DNA of 64,000 nucleotides from positions 24,197,001 to 24,261,000 of the forward strand of contig WPIO01000001.1 in assembly GCA_009760855.2 (NCBI GenBank), written 5' to 3'. Made by a program: the position numbers and the translations under genes. Positions 1 to 11,644 of this stretch are shown piece after piece. How positions within the stretch are numbered: the stretch's first letter is position 1; the number at the start of each line of letters is the position of its first letter. The stretch comes from Cristatella mucedo (lineage: Eukaryota > Bryozoa > Phylactolaemata > Cristatellidae). The notes beneath the pieces were generated by a model. The model did no database searches, was not told the DNA's origin, and worked only from the letters and a program-made list of their open reading frames with translations.

Positions 1-365
1 AGTATAACCGAATCGCGACAGTAAACAAAATGAGTAGAGTTGAAGCAGCAGTATTAGACGGCAGGAAAGGAAGTGCTGAAGTCGGCAGCAGCAGAAAACA
101 TATCACGCCACACAAGAGCCTACCAAGTGAGTTACAGTCTAGGAGCAGCACAGCACAAGTATTTCCACAAATAATCTTTCGCTGAAAGAACGGTACAGTT
201 AATTCATTGTACCAAGTAACCAAGTAACAAGCAACAGTTATGTCAAGTGGCCAAGACTGTCGTGGTGCTGACGAGGTCGAGAGAGAACCCGAGAAGGCTG
301 AATACTGCAGCAGCAGCTGGGCTAGGCATACTGGTGCTTAGCTTTGGAATACTGGTATACTGGTG
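1..365. other. Unassigned sequence with a short direct repeat
   Basis: No gene seen. A short direct repeat built on tactggtgcttagc occurs twice near 328-375, just before the S2 SINE. Confidence 0.3.
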
Positions 366-530
366 CTTAGCCTTGTATATATATAATTCATTTGTATAGC
401 GCCCCAAGAGAACTTAATCTCTATCCAGGCGCTTCACATTGCCTCGGGGCTCGAGCCAACGACCTCAGCCAGACCTTAGTAGGGGGCGAGCACCTTAACC
501 GCTGGACCAAACCAGCTCGGCGAATATTGT
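366..530 (-). mobile_element. S2 SINE: tRNA-like head with LINE-type 3' hairpin
   Basis: On the minus strand it starts with a tRNA-like head. The A-box-like sequence is TGGTCCAGCGGTTAAGG and the B-box-like sequence is GTTGGCTCGAGCC. It ends with the stem-loop GCGCCTGGATAGAGATTAAG...TCTCTTGGGGCGC, followed by an AT-rich tail at 366-385. The 3' part is the same module that ends LINE-B copies, so LINE-B-type reverse transcriptase probably moved it. Other copies: 12785-12900, 19115-19530, 26515-26612. Confidence 0.65.
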
Positions 531-1340
531 ATGAACTTTGGCTTGACATTTGCAAAGCGACAATGGGGCCACAGCAGCTACTACAACAAAGGGAACAAGT
601 GGCTTCATTTCTTGGATTTTCAGATCGATTGCGACCACATTTACTAATCGGAAACACATCGAACGATTCGGCAGCACTGTTAAAAAATACGACAAAGCCT
701 AAGAACCTTCAGAGCATGGGACTCCACCATGGTTGTATCGGAAGTCCCATTCTTTTCATCATCCATATTCTCTCCTCTTGTCAATACGATCAAAAACCAC
801 AACTTGGCTTCCTTCCTTTGCATATAACAGTTAGTTTTATCACTGCTTGATCCTTCCCTGCCCTTCAGGTCTGCCGGCTCTCTGCTTCCTAGGCTTCCTA
901 TTTCTCCCTCTTCTCTCTTGATCAGCTTCCTCTCAGGCCTCGCACAGCATCATGTTTGAGGAACTTTCACAGACGACGTTCACACTTGGACTGCAGCTAA
1001 ATTTCTCTTACTGAATGGCAATAAAACCAGCTCAGTATGTATGGACAAACCTGGGGTCGCACAGAAACAGGAAACCTTTCAACAGTCAAAGTTGGCTCGG
1101 GCCAGCATATACCCCTAAGTAGACTTCGGTCATTTAGCTGTACCCCTTGGCCACACTAAATCCTTTGGAAACTGTGTCACCAGTTCCTACGAATCTAAAT
1201 CCAAGCACTCTCTGAATACTGACAAGGCGACATCCTCTGACTGGACATTAACATAAAAGCCAATAACTCTTCAGTTCCTTTCACCACTGCACATACGTAG
1301 TTAATGTGAATCGTACATTCTGAACTTACGCCTGTTACAA
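531..1340. other. No recognisable feature
   Basis: Unique-looking sequence on both strands. An open frame over 392-850 begins inside the SINE and is not protein-like. Confidence 0.4.
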
Positions 1341-1696
1341 GCTTGCTCCCACAGCCTGGAACTCCCTCCCGACCTGCATCAGAACATCCCCTGACCTGAC
1401 CACATTTAAAAGAAACTTAAAAACATACCTATTTAGGACAGCATTTAGTGGGTCCTTGTGATTCGTCCTCGATGTGCTTATGCGTGCTGACACTGTTCAT
1501 GCTGCCACTAACCACATTTGCATGCTGACCCAGTGCATGTAACCCCTAACCATGTTATTCATTTTGTTTGTTTTTCAAGCATGATTTTACTTACTATTCT
1601 ATTGCGTATCACTTTGCAGCAAATGTAAAGCGCCTAGAAAGAGATTAAGTTCTCTGAGGGCGCTTTATCAAGTGCAATATTATTATTATTATTACA
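1341..1696 (+). mobile_element. LINE-B 3' end (RT C-terminus, 3'UTR, ATT tail)
   Basis: The 5'-truncated copy begins in the codons for the end of the RT protein (AWNSLPTC, then TTFKRNLKTYLFRTAFSGS). It continues through the conserved 3'UTR with its repeated tgcatgctgcc/tgcatgctgacc segments, then the GCGCCTAGAAAGAGATTAAG hairpin and a short ATT run. The frame is well kept, so the copy is fairly young. Confidence 0.8.
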
Positions 1697-2721
1697 AATG
1701 GGCACATTATCACACTAGTTAGCTGACATGCTTACTTTCAGCCTAAGCGAAGTTCGTAGAAAACATTTGTTTTACTAGGGTGCGATAAAAATGCTAGATT
1801 ATTATTGTTTAAACAATTGGAAACGACATGAAAGGCTCCATGCCAAGCAATTTCACAATTCTTGGGTGTGCACTCAAATTTTGCTTTCTATCACATTTTC
1901 TTGAAAAGCCACATTCTCATTTTCCTTAACTGCTGCATCACAGTGCAGCCGTGCACAGCTACTTTTTCTTTGCATAGAAGGCCATCCTTATAAACTGTGA
2001 GCTGCCTGTGCTTTATCACCATAGTGAGAGGTGTCATGCGGGTCATCAAGCATCAAAGGGTTACTAAAGCACCACAATGGATCACATTTGGAGGCACATA
2101 GTCACCAAGGCACCAAGAGAGCAAGCCCCATTATTAGCAGGTTATGGTAAAGCAACATCTGCATGACGATGTTAACGCCAGCTGCAATGCAATAATTGAT
2201 TAAGCTCTACACTGTTCATAAGGATATCGGCGTGGAAATGTAGAGTGGAAGGCACATTACAGGCATTGGTCGCAGCATGCTCCGATTGAGTGCTCAGCCA
2301 ACGGCAATTGCCTGTATAGTCTAAAGTCTTAAGTTTTCAACTGTCTGACTAAATAGGGTGCACACTACTTCTATGCTTACCCGCAGCAAATGGGGGCTGA
2401 GCGCACACTGCCACGAGACTGCACTCTAAAGGTCCGAGTCCGACGTCTCATCCCTAAATATTAAAGTGAGAAAGTCTGTCGCGGGGTAAGATGGCGCCAC
2501 AACCGTGGATAGCGAATCAGAGTGCAGCATTCCTGCTAATCTTACTAATTTAAGAGAGAAAGTCGTCATGCCGCAAGATGGTGCACTTGCGGCACATGGC
2601 AATATGGCGCACCTCCGTCAAGCAGAAAGATGGCGCAGCGTTGGCTTCCGCGATGGAACTATTATGACTTAGCAAAGCGAGTCCACAGACAACGAGCTGC
2701 TCATGGTTCATAAAGAGAATG
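1697..2721. other. Unassigned; holds a cluster of AAGATGGCGC-like motifs
   Basis: No gene seen. Between 2485 and 2640 there are four ATGGCGC/ATGGTGC motifs, and a segment starting GAGAAAGTC is repeated about 90 bp apart. Confidence 0.3.
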
Positions 2722-3236
2722 ATAATAATGATAATAATGCACTTGATAAAGCGCCCTCAGAGAACTCAAGCTCTTTCTAGGCGCCAATACATTTGCTGCA
2801 AAAGAAAATGTAATGGAATGGTGAGTAATATCATGCTTGATAAACAAACAAATGAATAACCTGGTTAGGGGTGACATGCACAGGGTCAGCATGCAAATAT
2901 GGTTAGTGGCAGCATGCAGTGTCAGCACGCATAAGCACATAAAGGACGAATCACAGGGACCCACTAAACGCTGTCCTAAATAGGTGTTTTTAAAGTTTTT
3001 TTTAAATGTGGTCAAGTCAGGGGATGTTCTGACGCAGGTCGGGAGGGAGTTCCAGGCTTTGGGAGCATACGAACTAAATGCACGGTCTCCAAAGAATTTG
3101 AGGTTTGTACGAGGTATTGGTAAACTTTTAGATTCCTAAAAGCAGGTGGTTACGATGCTTGGCCTGGTGGGGGAGCAGATCTGAGAGATAGGCTGGAGCC
3201 AAAGAATGAAGTGACCTAAAAGTGAGCGACAAAAGA
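2722..3236 (-). mobile_element. LINE-B 3' end, 5'-truncated
   Basis: Reading on the minus strand, the order is the end of the RT C-terminal region, the 3'UTR, the GCGCC hairpin and an AAT-type tail at 2722-2740 (plus-strand sense). The upstream break is at 3236 inside the codons preceding the Arg-Ser-Leu-His-Ser motif. Several frame breaks show decay. Confidence 0.75.
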
Positions 3237-3732
3237 GAAGTACCTTACAACAGATAATCCAGTTAGCTGAACAAGTCAGTTTATTGGGAGATGAAAAACA
3301 GAACAACAAATGGTCGCACTATGATCCGTTCACGGCTTGCAAACCTCAGGGTGTATGTAGCTGGTAGGCTCCTAGAGAGGTTCCTCGCCGGGTTGAAGCT
3401 TTCACACGGTATGCCGCCGAATAAGAATGATACGAGTCAGCCACATGGCTGCTAAAATGTTGCCATTCAAGCCTGAATATGCGCATCGGCTCACCAAAAC
3501 ATCTGGGCAAGTGTCCCCTCTTTGAAAGCTTTCCTACTTGTTGGGGAAAACCTAATGGTCATCTTGTCGAATTTTTACCTTACTCACCTTGGACCCATTT
3601 CAACCATAATAATAAAAATAAGTATCCATTTCTATATATGCTGGAGAGGAAGAAACTGGCTACTGATCCTCTTTTAGCAAACACAGGCACAGAAAAGTGG
3701 ATTCTCACGGACGAGACTAATGCTGTGAGGCA

Positions 3733-5540
3733 AATGTAGGTGTTCAGCTTCCTCTTAATCGTCGTCAAGAGGGGGCGTGGTGACGTCAGTGGGAGTGAGT
3801 TCCAGGCTTTGGGAGCACACAGACTGACGTCACCGAGGGCCTGAGGTTGGTTTAAGGCACAGCTAAGCGAAAGAACAGCCAGAAAAGCAGGTGGTACGAT
3901 GCCTAGCCTGGCTGCGGAGGAGTAGGTCTCATAGGTAGGCTGGAGCCGTACATGGAAGGACCTACAAGTGAGTGACAAACCCTCAAGAGTCGATATGCTA
4001 AGTGATTGGAATCCAGTGCAGGTCGGCCAGAAGTGGTGTAATGTGGCAACCGTTCTGCTGCTGACCCGCTGATAAGCCTAGTTGCGGAGTCTTGCACCAA
4101 CTCAGAGCCCTTGATTGCATAGGGCAGTAGACCTGAAAGGTGGGAGTTACAGAAATTCGTTGAGATGGGATGTCACAAATACATGGACCGACCACCAACA
4201 CTGGATGAAGTCTCCCTGTCTAAATCACAAATGCATGGACCAGCTTGGCTGAGGTATCCTTACCTGAGCACTACCAAATTTTTGGAATGCAATGCAGTTG
4301 GAAGTATGCACTCAACTGTGGAGCTGATTTGGTCATCTAATCAATCGGCACTTTGTAAAACTGCATTCAATTTGCATGCCGACACGACAGGAGATTTGCT
4401 GGGGGAGCACATGTTGGGTGTTTCTAATTTCTGAGAATCATTTAAGTTTGCCTATAACTAATAATTTGGCTGTATCGTCATTCAACAAAAGAAAGTTTGC
4501 TGCTATCCAAGTGTAAATGTCAGTAGTACATGCAGCATGGAAGTTACGTGAGTTCCTGCAGGAAGGCAAAGAGGAGTCAAAGGTACAATTGGGTGTCACC
4601 TGTATATAAAATAAAGCCGACATTGTGCTTAGCAACGAAATCGCCAACAGGGAAAGAAAAATTGCAAGACGTGGACCAAGCCCCCCCCCCATTGATCCCT
4701 TGGGTATCCATTCTTTAAATGATTCTCGGATAACTGTTGCCCATTAATGTCTACTCTTTGAAATATCACTGTGATAAGTGGTAACCCATTGTAGAACCAC
4801 GTATGTCATGCTTAGGTGAGATGAAAGATGGACATGGTGATTAATTATATATCAAAAGCTACCGTGAGATCCACTGGTACTAGCAGTGAGACCCTATCTA
4901 AATCAGCATTCCTGAAAGGTTAAGTAATGGTCAGTTGATCAAACAGCCTCATATTGTATTTCGGTAGGAGCCTTAACGGCTGTTGCTGCTGTTTGCAGTG
5001 GGCAATAAATGAGTGTCAGCTGCAGACTTGAATCGACTACATCATCATTGTCAGTACCTTACTCCTGTGCTAGGACCCATGAGAAGGTCGTTATACACTC
5101 GAAAGAGTACTGACTCAAAACTGAAAGTAACTTTCTAGGTTGCAAGATTCGAAATAAGATTTTAGTTGTTCTTTTCACTGTCTGGGGGAATGGCAGTAGG
5201 GAGACTGATTGAAGGTTACTTAAGATCTCTTAATGTTGTATTGTATTCTAATAAGGGGCTAATAACAGCCTTTCTGAATGATGCAAGGACATGATGTAAG
5301 ATCCAAGGACATATTTATTTCATTCACAATGCCGGTAGCAGCCAATCTGTACCTCTTAGAAAGAGAACAATAGGAATGGCATCTACAGGGCTAGTAGACT
5401 TCTTAAACTGGTTGATAGACTTCGAGATGAGGTCACCAGTGGCAGGCTTTAAGGTAGACACTAAAGTAAAGGCAAAATAGAGGTAGATTCCAGCTAGAAT
5501 GGTATCGAGGTTGGACTCTAAACAGAGGGAAGGAGGATCA
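3733..5540 (-). mobile_element. Old LINE-B copy covering most of the RT region
   Basis: Minus-strand order: RT N-terminal part (about 5540-5080), motif A decayed as VDLTVAFD (about 4870-4850), a YADDTQLY-equivalent (about 4600), the SWMAxNFLKLND segment (about 4500), then thumb and C-terminal region (4300-3733). It has many stops and indels. The 3' end is missing and an S1 SINE interrupts it at 4945-5075. It matches the copy at 40025-42540 in the region of the GATGAGGTCA segment. Confidence 0.55.
4945..5075 (-). mobile_element. S1 SINE fragment (tRNA-like)
   Basis: On the minus strand it has a TAAGGTACTGAC head, a B-box-like GTCGATTCAAGTC, then the S1 body (tttattgcccactgca, ccgttaaggctc). 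It lies inside the older LINE-B copy, so it inserted later. Confidence 0.5.
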
Positions 5541-5689
5541 CCTCGTCAATGTTGCCTGCAGAAGTGCATGGCTGTGTGTGTGTGGCAGGGTATGAGCGCA
5601 ATAAACCAATCACTAGCTTCTGCTATTATAAAAGCCAAAAACGCAACTGTTCGTCACAGCATTTGCTAAGTCCGTGCCAATTAACCTTT

Positions 5690-5827
5690 GTGTGCTTATG
5701 CTTGCTGACATTGAGCACATTGCTGTTAACCATATCGAATAGCTTCCTTTAGAGCTCATGTGAAGTTCCTAGAAAGCGATTAAGTTCTCCGAAGGTGCAA
5801 TACAAACGTCTTACTATTATTATTAAG
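5690..5827 (+). mobile_element. LINE-B 3' end remnant
   Basis: Degenerate 3'UTR (gtgcttatgcttgctgacat) with hairpin AGTTCCTAGAAAGCGATTAAG, ending in an ATT run. Confidence 0.6.
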
Positions 5828-7030
5828 GTACTATTGGGATAGACTCACACATCTTACCTATCATCTTGATAAAAAGTTAGCTACGATCTGCTAGATCACT
5901 AGAGTAATTAAGTAAGATGCTGACCTGGGAGCAAGGTTAATATCATAGTTAAGGAGGAGGCTGTGGGTAAACAACAGCATTTTTGAATTGTGGATATGCA
6001 ATTTCACCAAGTTTTCACAGGAACTAGACTTGACCTTAGCTAAGAGGTTAAAACACAGCCTCGACGAGCCGTTGGGCTTAGCTTGACGCTTTGCAAGACC
6101 AGCTCATTTATTCGTTGATGGGACCAATATAATGGTACCCGAATAAATACCAGAGGTTTCTATGACAGATGAATGCTCTCTAGGAGCACCAGCTTGCAGC
6201 AGAGACCAGCAGTGATGGCTCAGAGTGCCCATACCTCGTCAGCAACTGGGCTCACGACCGTAGTAGCAGCAGCACCAGCAGCACCATCGTCTATGTCGTC
6301 GTATATATCGACTTCTCTGTCATCCACACTTGCCAGCATGCTCTGAAAATGTTTAAGGTGGCTGGAGCAAGACAGTCTATGCAAGCAACACTGCCAGCAG
6401 CCCCGAGACCACTGTGTGTAGCGACATTGCACAGAATCTTAGCAAATCATGCGTGCCGACGGCATTTCGTGGGAACAGACTCCGACAGCAGGGCACTGCC
6501 AAAACATCAGAGCCTGCTTGTCTTAATAAAAGGCTCTTGGTAGACGGCCACTGACATTGCCCAATCACCATATGATGGCTACTTCAGTCACTACCTAAGA
6601 GATACTTCGTAGTTGACTGATTTAGTCCAACCGAACGACGTCAATACCCAGCACCTCCAGATTGGCATTGCCCAAGAAGCCTTGGTCATTTAGGATATCT
6701 TGACTTAGTGGCTGAGTCATCAAATATAGTGCACATGCAGATGCTTCAGTTTTGCACCCTCCCCCCAAGAAAAAGTCATGTCGCCTGTCAAACATGCTAG
6801 AAACTAATACCACCACCGAGAGCAAGACACATAACCTGCTGATCCTGCCGAGATAGTTTAGCATGCCATACATCTGATATTAAATAAAGGAAGCTCATTT
6901 ATTCAGGTCCGCCGTTAGTTTACCTATCCCACACCCATCGTCGAAGCCTGTTAGCACGAAATTTGATTAAGCAGTAGCTGCACGGCTATCAGGTAGCACG
7001 ACAGAGACATGATGTCGTTTATCTACCCTT
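5828..7030. other. No recognisable repeat
   Basis: Apart from the weak minus-strand ORF at 6622-6873, neither strand shows a feature I can name. Confidence 0.3.
6622..6873 (-). CDS. Small ORF with one hydrophobic segment
   Basis: 83 codons from a true ATG at 6873. Residues about 14-25 (RLCVLLSVVVLVSS) form a hydrophobic stretch near the N-terminus. The remainder has no recognisable motif and no neighbouring exon was identified. Weak candidate that may be chance. Confidence 0.15.
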   Translation of the reverse strand: MYGMLNYLGRISRLCVLLSVVVLVSSMFDRRHDFFLGGGCKTEASACALYLMTQPLSQDILNDQGFLGNANLEVLGIDVVRLD

Positions 7031-7035
7031 CCTAT

Positions 7036-7234
7036 CAAATGCGTGCTGACACTGTGCATGCTGCCACTAACCACATTTGCATGCTGACCCTGTGCATGTC
7101 ACCCCTAACCATGTTATTCGTTTTGTTTGTTTTTCAAGCATGATTTTTTCTTACCATTCAATTGCATTTCCCTTTGCAGCAAATGTAAAGCACCTAGAAA
7201 GAGATTAAGTTCTCTGAGGGCACTTTATCAAGTA

Positions 7235-7266
<32 letters not shown>
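7036..7266 (+). mobile_element. LINE-B 3'UTR copy with long ATT tail
   Basis: Standard 3'UTR, hairpin (cacctagaaagagattaag...ctgagggcac) and an (ATT)9-like tail at about 7240-7266. Its tail is the insertion point of the next copy, so it is the older of the two. Confidence 0.75.
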
Positions 7267-7267
<1 letters not shown>

Positions 7268-8507
7268 CAATACATGCAGCAAGGGAGTTAAGAGAAGGTG
7301 AAGGATTCGAGGTGCTCGAAGGTTGGGAGGGATCAAAGCAAAGGTACAACTGAGTGTCATCCACATAGAAGTGAAAGCCTAGATTATGCCTGGCATTCAT
7401 ATCGGTAAGAGGGAGAGTGTAAACCGTGAAAAGAATGGGACCGAGCACAGAGCCTTGAGGTACCCCAATATTTCAGAGGTTCCTCGAATGATCTTTGTCC
7501 GTTCACATCAATACTCTGGTGACATACGCTCATGGATGGCAATTTTTTTTAAATTAAATGATGAGACCAACTTACTAGTTATGAGCAAACCAAGGGTGAT
7601 TATCAGAAATTGAAAAGGCTGATGCTCAAAATCGGCTCTGCCATCATATCTCCTGTTGGATCTGCCCGAAATCTAGGTGTCATGTTCCAAAGTGACCTTT
7701 TATTAGACGACCACATCAGCTCCACAGTCAAGTCTGCCTACTTTCAGCTACATAACTTTGCTAAAATTCGGGCTTGTTCAGACAGGGATACCACATCTAA
7801 ATTGGTCAATGCATTTGCGACATACCCTCTTGACTTCTGCAACTCACTGCTTGCTGGTCTACCGGCCTCTGCACTCAGGTGCTTACAGCTGATGCAAATC
7901 TCTGCAGTTAGGCTTGTCTGTCGTGAGCGTCAGTTCCCACATCTTAAACCTTCTTGCCGAATTGCAATGCCTCCCAGTCAAGCAACACATCGACTTTAAG
8001 GTTTTGTCATTCACTTTCAGGTCTCTTCATTCTTTGGCTCCAGCCTACCTATCAGATCTACTTCCCCAACAGGCTAAGCATAGTACCACCTGCTCTTCGG
8101 AATCTTGTTCACCTATACCTCATATACAAACATTAAATCCTTTGAAGACCGTGCCTTTAGTTCGTATGCTACCAAAGCTTAGAACTCACTCCCGATTTGT
8201 GTAACGACACTTCCTGACTTGACCACATTTAAAAAGGAAACTAAAAACACATCTATTAATAACAGCGTTTAGTGGGTCATTGTGATTCGACCTTAATGTG
8301 CTTATGGGTGCTGCCACTGTGCATGCTGCCACTAACCACACTTGCATGCTGACACTGCATGTCACCCCTAACCACGTTATTCTTGTTGTTGATCGAGCAT
8401 ACTACCACTAACCATTTGGAAGGTGCTTCCTTTGCAGTAAATGTAAAGTGCCAAGAAAGAGATTGAGTTCTCTGAGGGTGCTATATCAAATGCATTATTA
8501 TTATTAA
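7267..8507 (+). mobile_element. LINE-B copy with inverted 5' segment (twin priming)
   Basis: Segment 7267 to about 7514 encodes, on the minus strand, [20 protein letters not shown] through YVDDTQLYLCFDP to LAACID. From about 7515 the plus strand carries the very next residues (DIRSWMAIFFKLND), then finger/thumb, C-terminal region, 3'UTR, hairpin and ATT tail at 8495-8507. The inner breakpoint in protein order falls between ACID and DIRSW. This is the structure produced when a second primer is used during LINE integration. Stops and indels are moderate. Confidence 0.8.
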
Positions 8508-8927
8508 AAAACACAGCAGTGCATACATACTATGGAGATCCAACTCGTGAAGCCTACAGAAGATTTGTATTATTGGTGGTGGCAGCTAGCTGTTCCCCAG
8601 TTAACCTTGTACCTTAAGGGTTTGCAGAGACTCTGTCGGACAGTTTAAGTGGGCAAGCACAAAATATTAGAATGTTCACGTGAATCGGTGGTACCGAGTA
8701 AACTAAATTGTTAAAGATTCGATCTTGTATAAATGCTGTGCTAAATAAGCACTTTTTGACTCCACTTGGTCTTTACTACATGTCTTACTTTACATCGCTT
8801 ATAATTAAGCTTTCTAGTTACCAAACAATGTGGGCAATAATCCTAAACCGCAGCTACAATGCTGCTGAAGATTCAGTAAAAGTGATTATGGATTCGCGAT
8901 AAATACATATACAAGTGAAACTGGAAG
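8508..8927. other. No recognisable feature
   Basis: AT-rich, with no protein-like frame or repeat that I can match. Confidence 0.3.
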
Positions 8928-8995
8928 TTAATAATAATACATTGTTATAGCCCCCTCATAGAACACAACCTCTTTCTTGACACTTTACAATTGCT
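8928..8995 (-). mobile_element. LINE-B/SINE 3' tail fragment
   Basis: AAT-type tail, then a degraded hairpin (ccccctcatagaacacaacctctttcttgacactt), read on the minus strand. Confidence 0.45.
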
Positions 8996-9016
8996 GCGAA
9001 TTGCCTGTCCTTGGAT

Positions 9017-9141
9017 TTTAGCATCAGCAGTAAGGTGCTAGCACTTCACGACCCAGGTGGTGAGTTTGAGTTCTTCAGCAAGCGTCTTTTTTGCCACTGA
9101 ATGTGGGTGAAAGCTGCCAAGGCTCTTCTGTTACTAAACAA
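9017..9141 (+). mobile_element. S1 SINE copy
   Basis: The head aaggtgctagcacttcacgac is followed by a damaged B-box region, and the body ends ggctcttctgttactaaaca. Alignment with the copies at 9390, 20120, 26615 and 63560 defines the family. A LINE-B 3' end follows within 5 bp. Confidence 0.5.
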
Positions 9142-9145
9142 ATGA

Positions 9146-9357
9146 AGCTTACGCCTGCTGACACCGTGCATGCTGCCACTAACCATATTTGCATGCTGAA
9201 CCTGTGCGTGTCACCTCTAACCACGTTACGATTGTTGTTTATTGAGCATGCTACCGCTACCCATTCGATCGTGCTTCCTTTACAGCAAATGTTAAGTGCC
9301 TAGAACGAGATTGAGTTCTCTGAGGTGTTATAACAAAGTATTAATATTATTATTAAG
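9146..9357 (+). mobile_element. LINE-B 3' end
   Basis: 3'UTR blocks (gctgacaccgtgcatgctgcc, then gtttattgagcatgctaccgc), hairpin tgcctagaacgagattgag and an AT-rich tail. It uses the gtttattgagcatgctacc variant also seen at 16790 and 25770, indicating a subfamily. Confidence 0.65.
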
Positions 9358-9389
9358 CTACTGAATGAGACAATCTGTGTGGCTCTAGA

Positions 9390-9545
9390 TCTTAGCCAAG
9401 GTAGTAAGGTCCTGGCACTTAACGACCTAGGTCATAGAATCATGTTCTTCGGTAGGCAATAAAGGATTATCTGCTGCAGATAACTTGTCGTGGCCAGCTG
9501 CAAGCAGGTAAAAGCTCCTAAAGGCTCTTATCAGCAACGATTCAA
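9390..9545 (+). mobile_element. S1 SINE copy
   Basis: Head aaggtcctggcacttaacgacctaggtc, body with gccagctgcaagcaggt and aaaggctcttatcagc. Its 3' end has no LINE-type hairpin, unlike S2. Confidence 0.5.
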
Positions 9546-9812
9546 TGTAGGTACCCATTTCAAGGACAGCCACAGGTGCCATCAACACGCAGTACTAGCT
9601 GCTACTAGAGTCCATATTGCAGATGGCTTCGTTATTAGAAATATTTGTCTGTGATTGCACTCGGTGATGAAATAACTTTCCTTGAAATCGCTGTGGATAT
9701 ATGGGCAAAAAATCTCAAGTTATCCAGCAATGGCAGCCCCCACAGCATCTTTCTCTGGGAGCCAACTGACCATCCCTAGCCTCACGACAAGCATCCTTGG
9801 TACAAAATTAAG
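9546..9812. other. No recognisable feature
   Basis: Short spacer between S1 copies. Confidence 0.3.
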
Positions 9813-9965
9813 TAAAGTAAAGGTTAGCTGATCATAGCAGCAGAACAGCTGAGGCTTGCCACTCGCAGTGGGTAATAATGGATTTCCTGCAGACTCGAAC
9901 CTAAAATCTGGATATCTCGGTGCAGGCACCTTAGCTTCGGGCAAAGACTCAAGAGTCACGTGAAG
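9813..9965 (-). mobile_element. S1 SINE copy
   Basis: On the minus strand: head aaggtgcctgcaccgagatat, B-box-like AGGTTCGAGTCTGCAGG, body cattattacccactgcgag. It is the third S1 within 1 kb. Confidence 0.6.
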
Positions 9966-10192
9966 AACAGTAGCCTTGGAAGTCCGGTCTTCCTTTGTGA
10001 GAGCCCTTCTTGCTCTGAAACAACACTCGTGGCCTCAGCTTTATGTATCAAATTTAGTCCTGACTCAAATGCTGAACACAAGGTGAACTAGTCTTGCCTA
10101 CTTCTTGACAGCCCACGATCAAATGCATGCGAGAAGAAAATGCACATACATAGTATTAGTACTATGTGTACAAGTATGCTGGCTCCAAATAC

Positions 10193-10462
10193 AATAATAA
10201 TAATAATATAATAATAATGCACTTGATAAAGCGCCCTCAGAGAACTTAATCTCTTTCTAGGCGCTTTACATTTGCTGCAAAGGGAATGCAATGAATGGTA
10301 AGTAAAATCATGCTTGAAAAACAAACAAAATGAATAATATGGTTTGGGGTGACATGCACAGGGTCAGCATGCAAATGTGGTTAGTGGCAGCATGCACAGT
10401 GTCAGCACGCATAAGCACATGAAGGACGAATCAATGGGACCCACTGAATGCTGCCCTAAATA
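10193..10462 (-). mobile_element. LINE-B 3'UTR copy
   Basis: AAT tail (10193-10220), hairpin, full 3'UTR, truncated at the TAFSGS codons (about 10462). Close to the copy at 27279, so it is young. Confidence 0.8.
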
Positions 10463-11644
10463 CTTTAGATGCCCCCAATCTTCCCTCTGTGGGGGGCTCT
10501 CAGCCAGGAGTCTCTCTTCTGTGTGGGTCCCAGCCAGGATACTATACTGGCGAACTTCTACGCACTTGGCTAACCTAACTAAAATGTGGAAGGGAATTAC
10601 TGAGCCGACCTTAAAGGCGTACATAAAAATAATGATAACAATAATAATACATACATAAATAACATACAATGATGGCTGTGAACTGCTCGAAACTTTGTTC
10701 CCACGAGACCTCCCAAGTTGTTGCACAATAGGAATCGTATTCTGGCCTATAATTATGCAATACGATGCCACTGCGAGTAGCATCGTCAGTTCCTCTCATA
10801 AGCCGCGAGTGCGAGCGCACCTTCCTCCGCGAGCATTAAAACATTCCAGGCGACATCGCTTTCACGATAGTCGCGCCGTGAGCACCACGCACGGATGCGG
10901 TCACGCTGATCTTTCTAGGCGGTGGAGCTTGGCAGGACGACACGGTTACGTTATCTCCGCAGTAATGCGCAAGAGAAGTCGTGCGGTCACGGCGTCGCAT
11001 GAGAGTTTAGCACAGCCATATCGATGAGCGCCCTAAGAAAATGTACCTTGCGCCTCGTTTTTCCGCTACTACAAAGAGTAAGTCTGGCCAAACCGATAGT
11101 CGGTAAGCGCGTCTCAGATCGTCCACCAGTCGCAAACGACCCATGCGCGGGAAGAAGTATGAAATTTCCTGCCTCCGACATCAAAGATGGCTTTAGCCGG
11201 GTGCACCATCTGAAGGTACTTTATTGGTCGAGGGCGTGGTCTCCGTTTGTCAAGATCTCGTGAGGGTTTGACCTGACCTTAGCATTAAATGCACAACGGC
11301 TTAATCTCTTGAGCTTAACATTGAGCTTAAATTTTTTCAAGCCTGTGTTATGTTTGACTCTCCTAGCGACATACTGCAGTTAAATACGTTCACTAAGCAT
11401 AGCAATTCAAGCTGCCGCAATCGAAGAACTTTTGCTCTGTCGCTTAAATAAAGAGCGGCGAGCTGTTTTAGCGCTGTTCTACAGGCAAGTGTACGAGTAT
11501 GAGATGGCGCTAAAAGGCTTGCGGATAATGAGTGGGACTTTTGCCAGTTTCGTTCTCGACGTTCTGAAACGGCGAGCTAAATCTGCCAGATTATGTCTTA
11601 TATTCATTATTTGCAGTTTCTGAATTGTAAAGACTACGAAACAG
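10463..11644. other. GC-rich unassigned stretch
   Basis: Roughly 10790-11200 is CpG-rich and could be a promoter-like island, but no gene model can be supported. Several overlapping open frames on both strands are of chance length. Confidence 0.25.

Noticed and set aside
392-850. 152-codon plus-strand frame
   Set aside because: Begins inside the S2 SINE and has no protein-like features.
3781-3788. TGACGTCA as a CRE site
   Set aside because: It lies inside decayed LINE-B coding sequence, so probably incidental.
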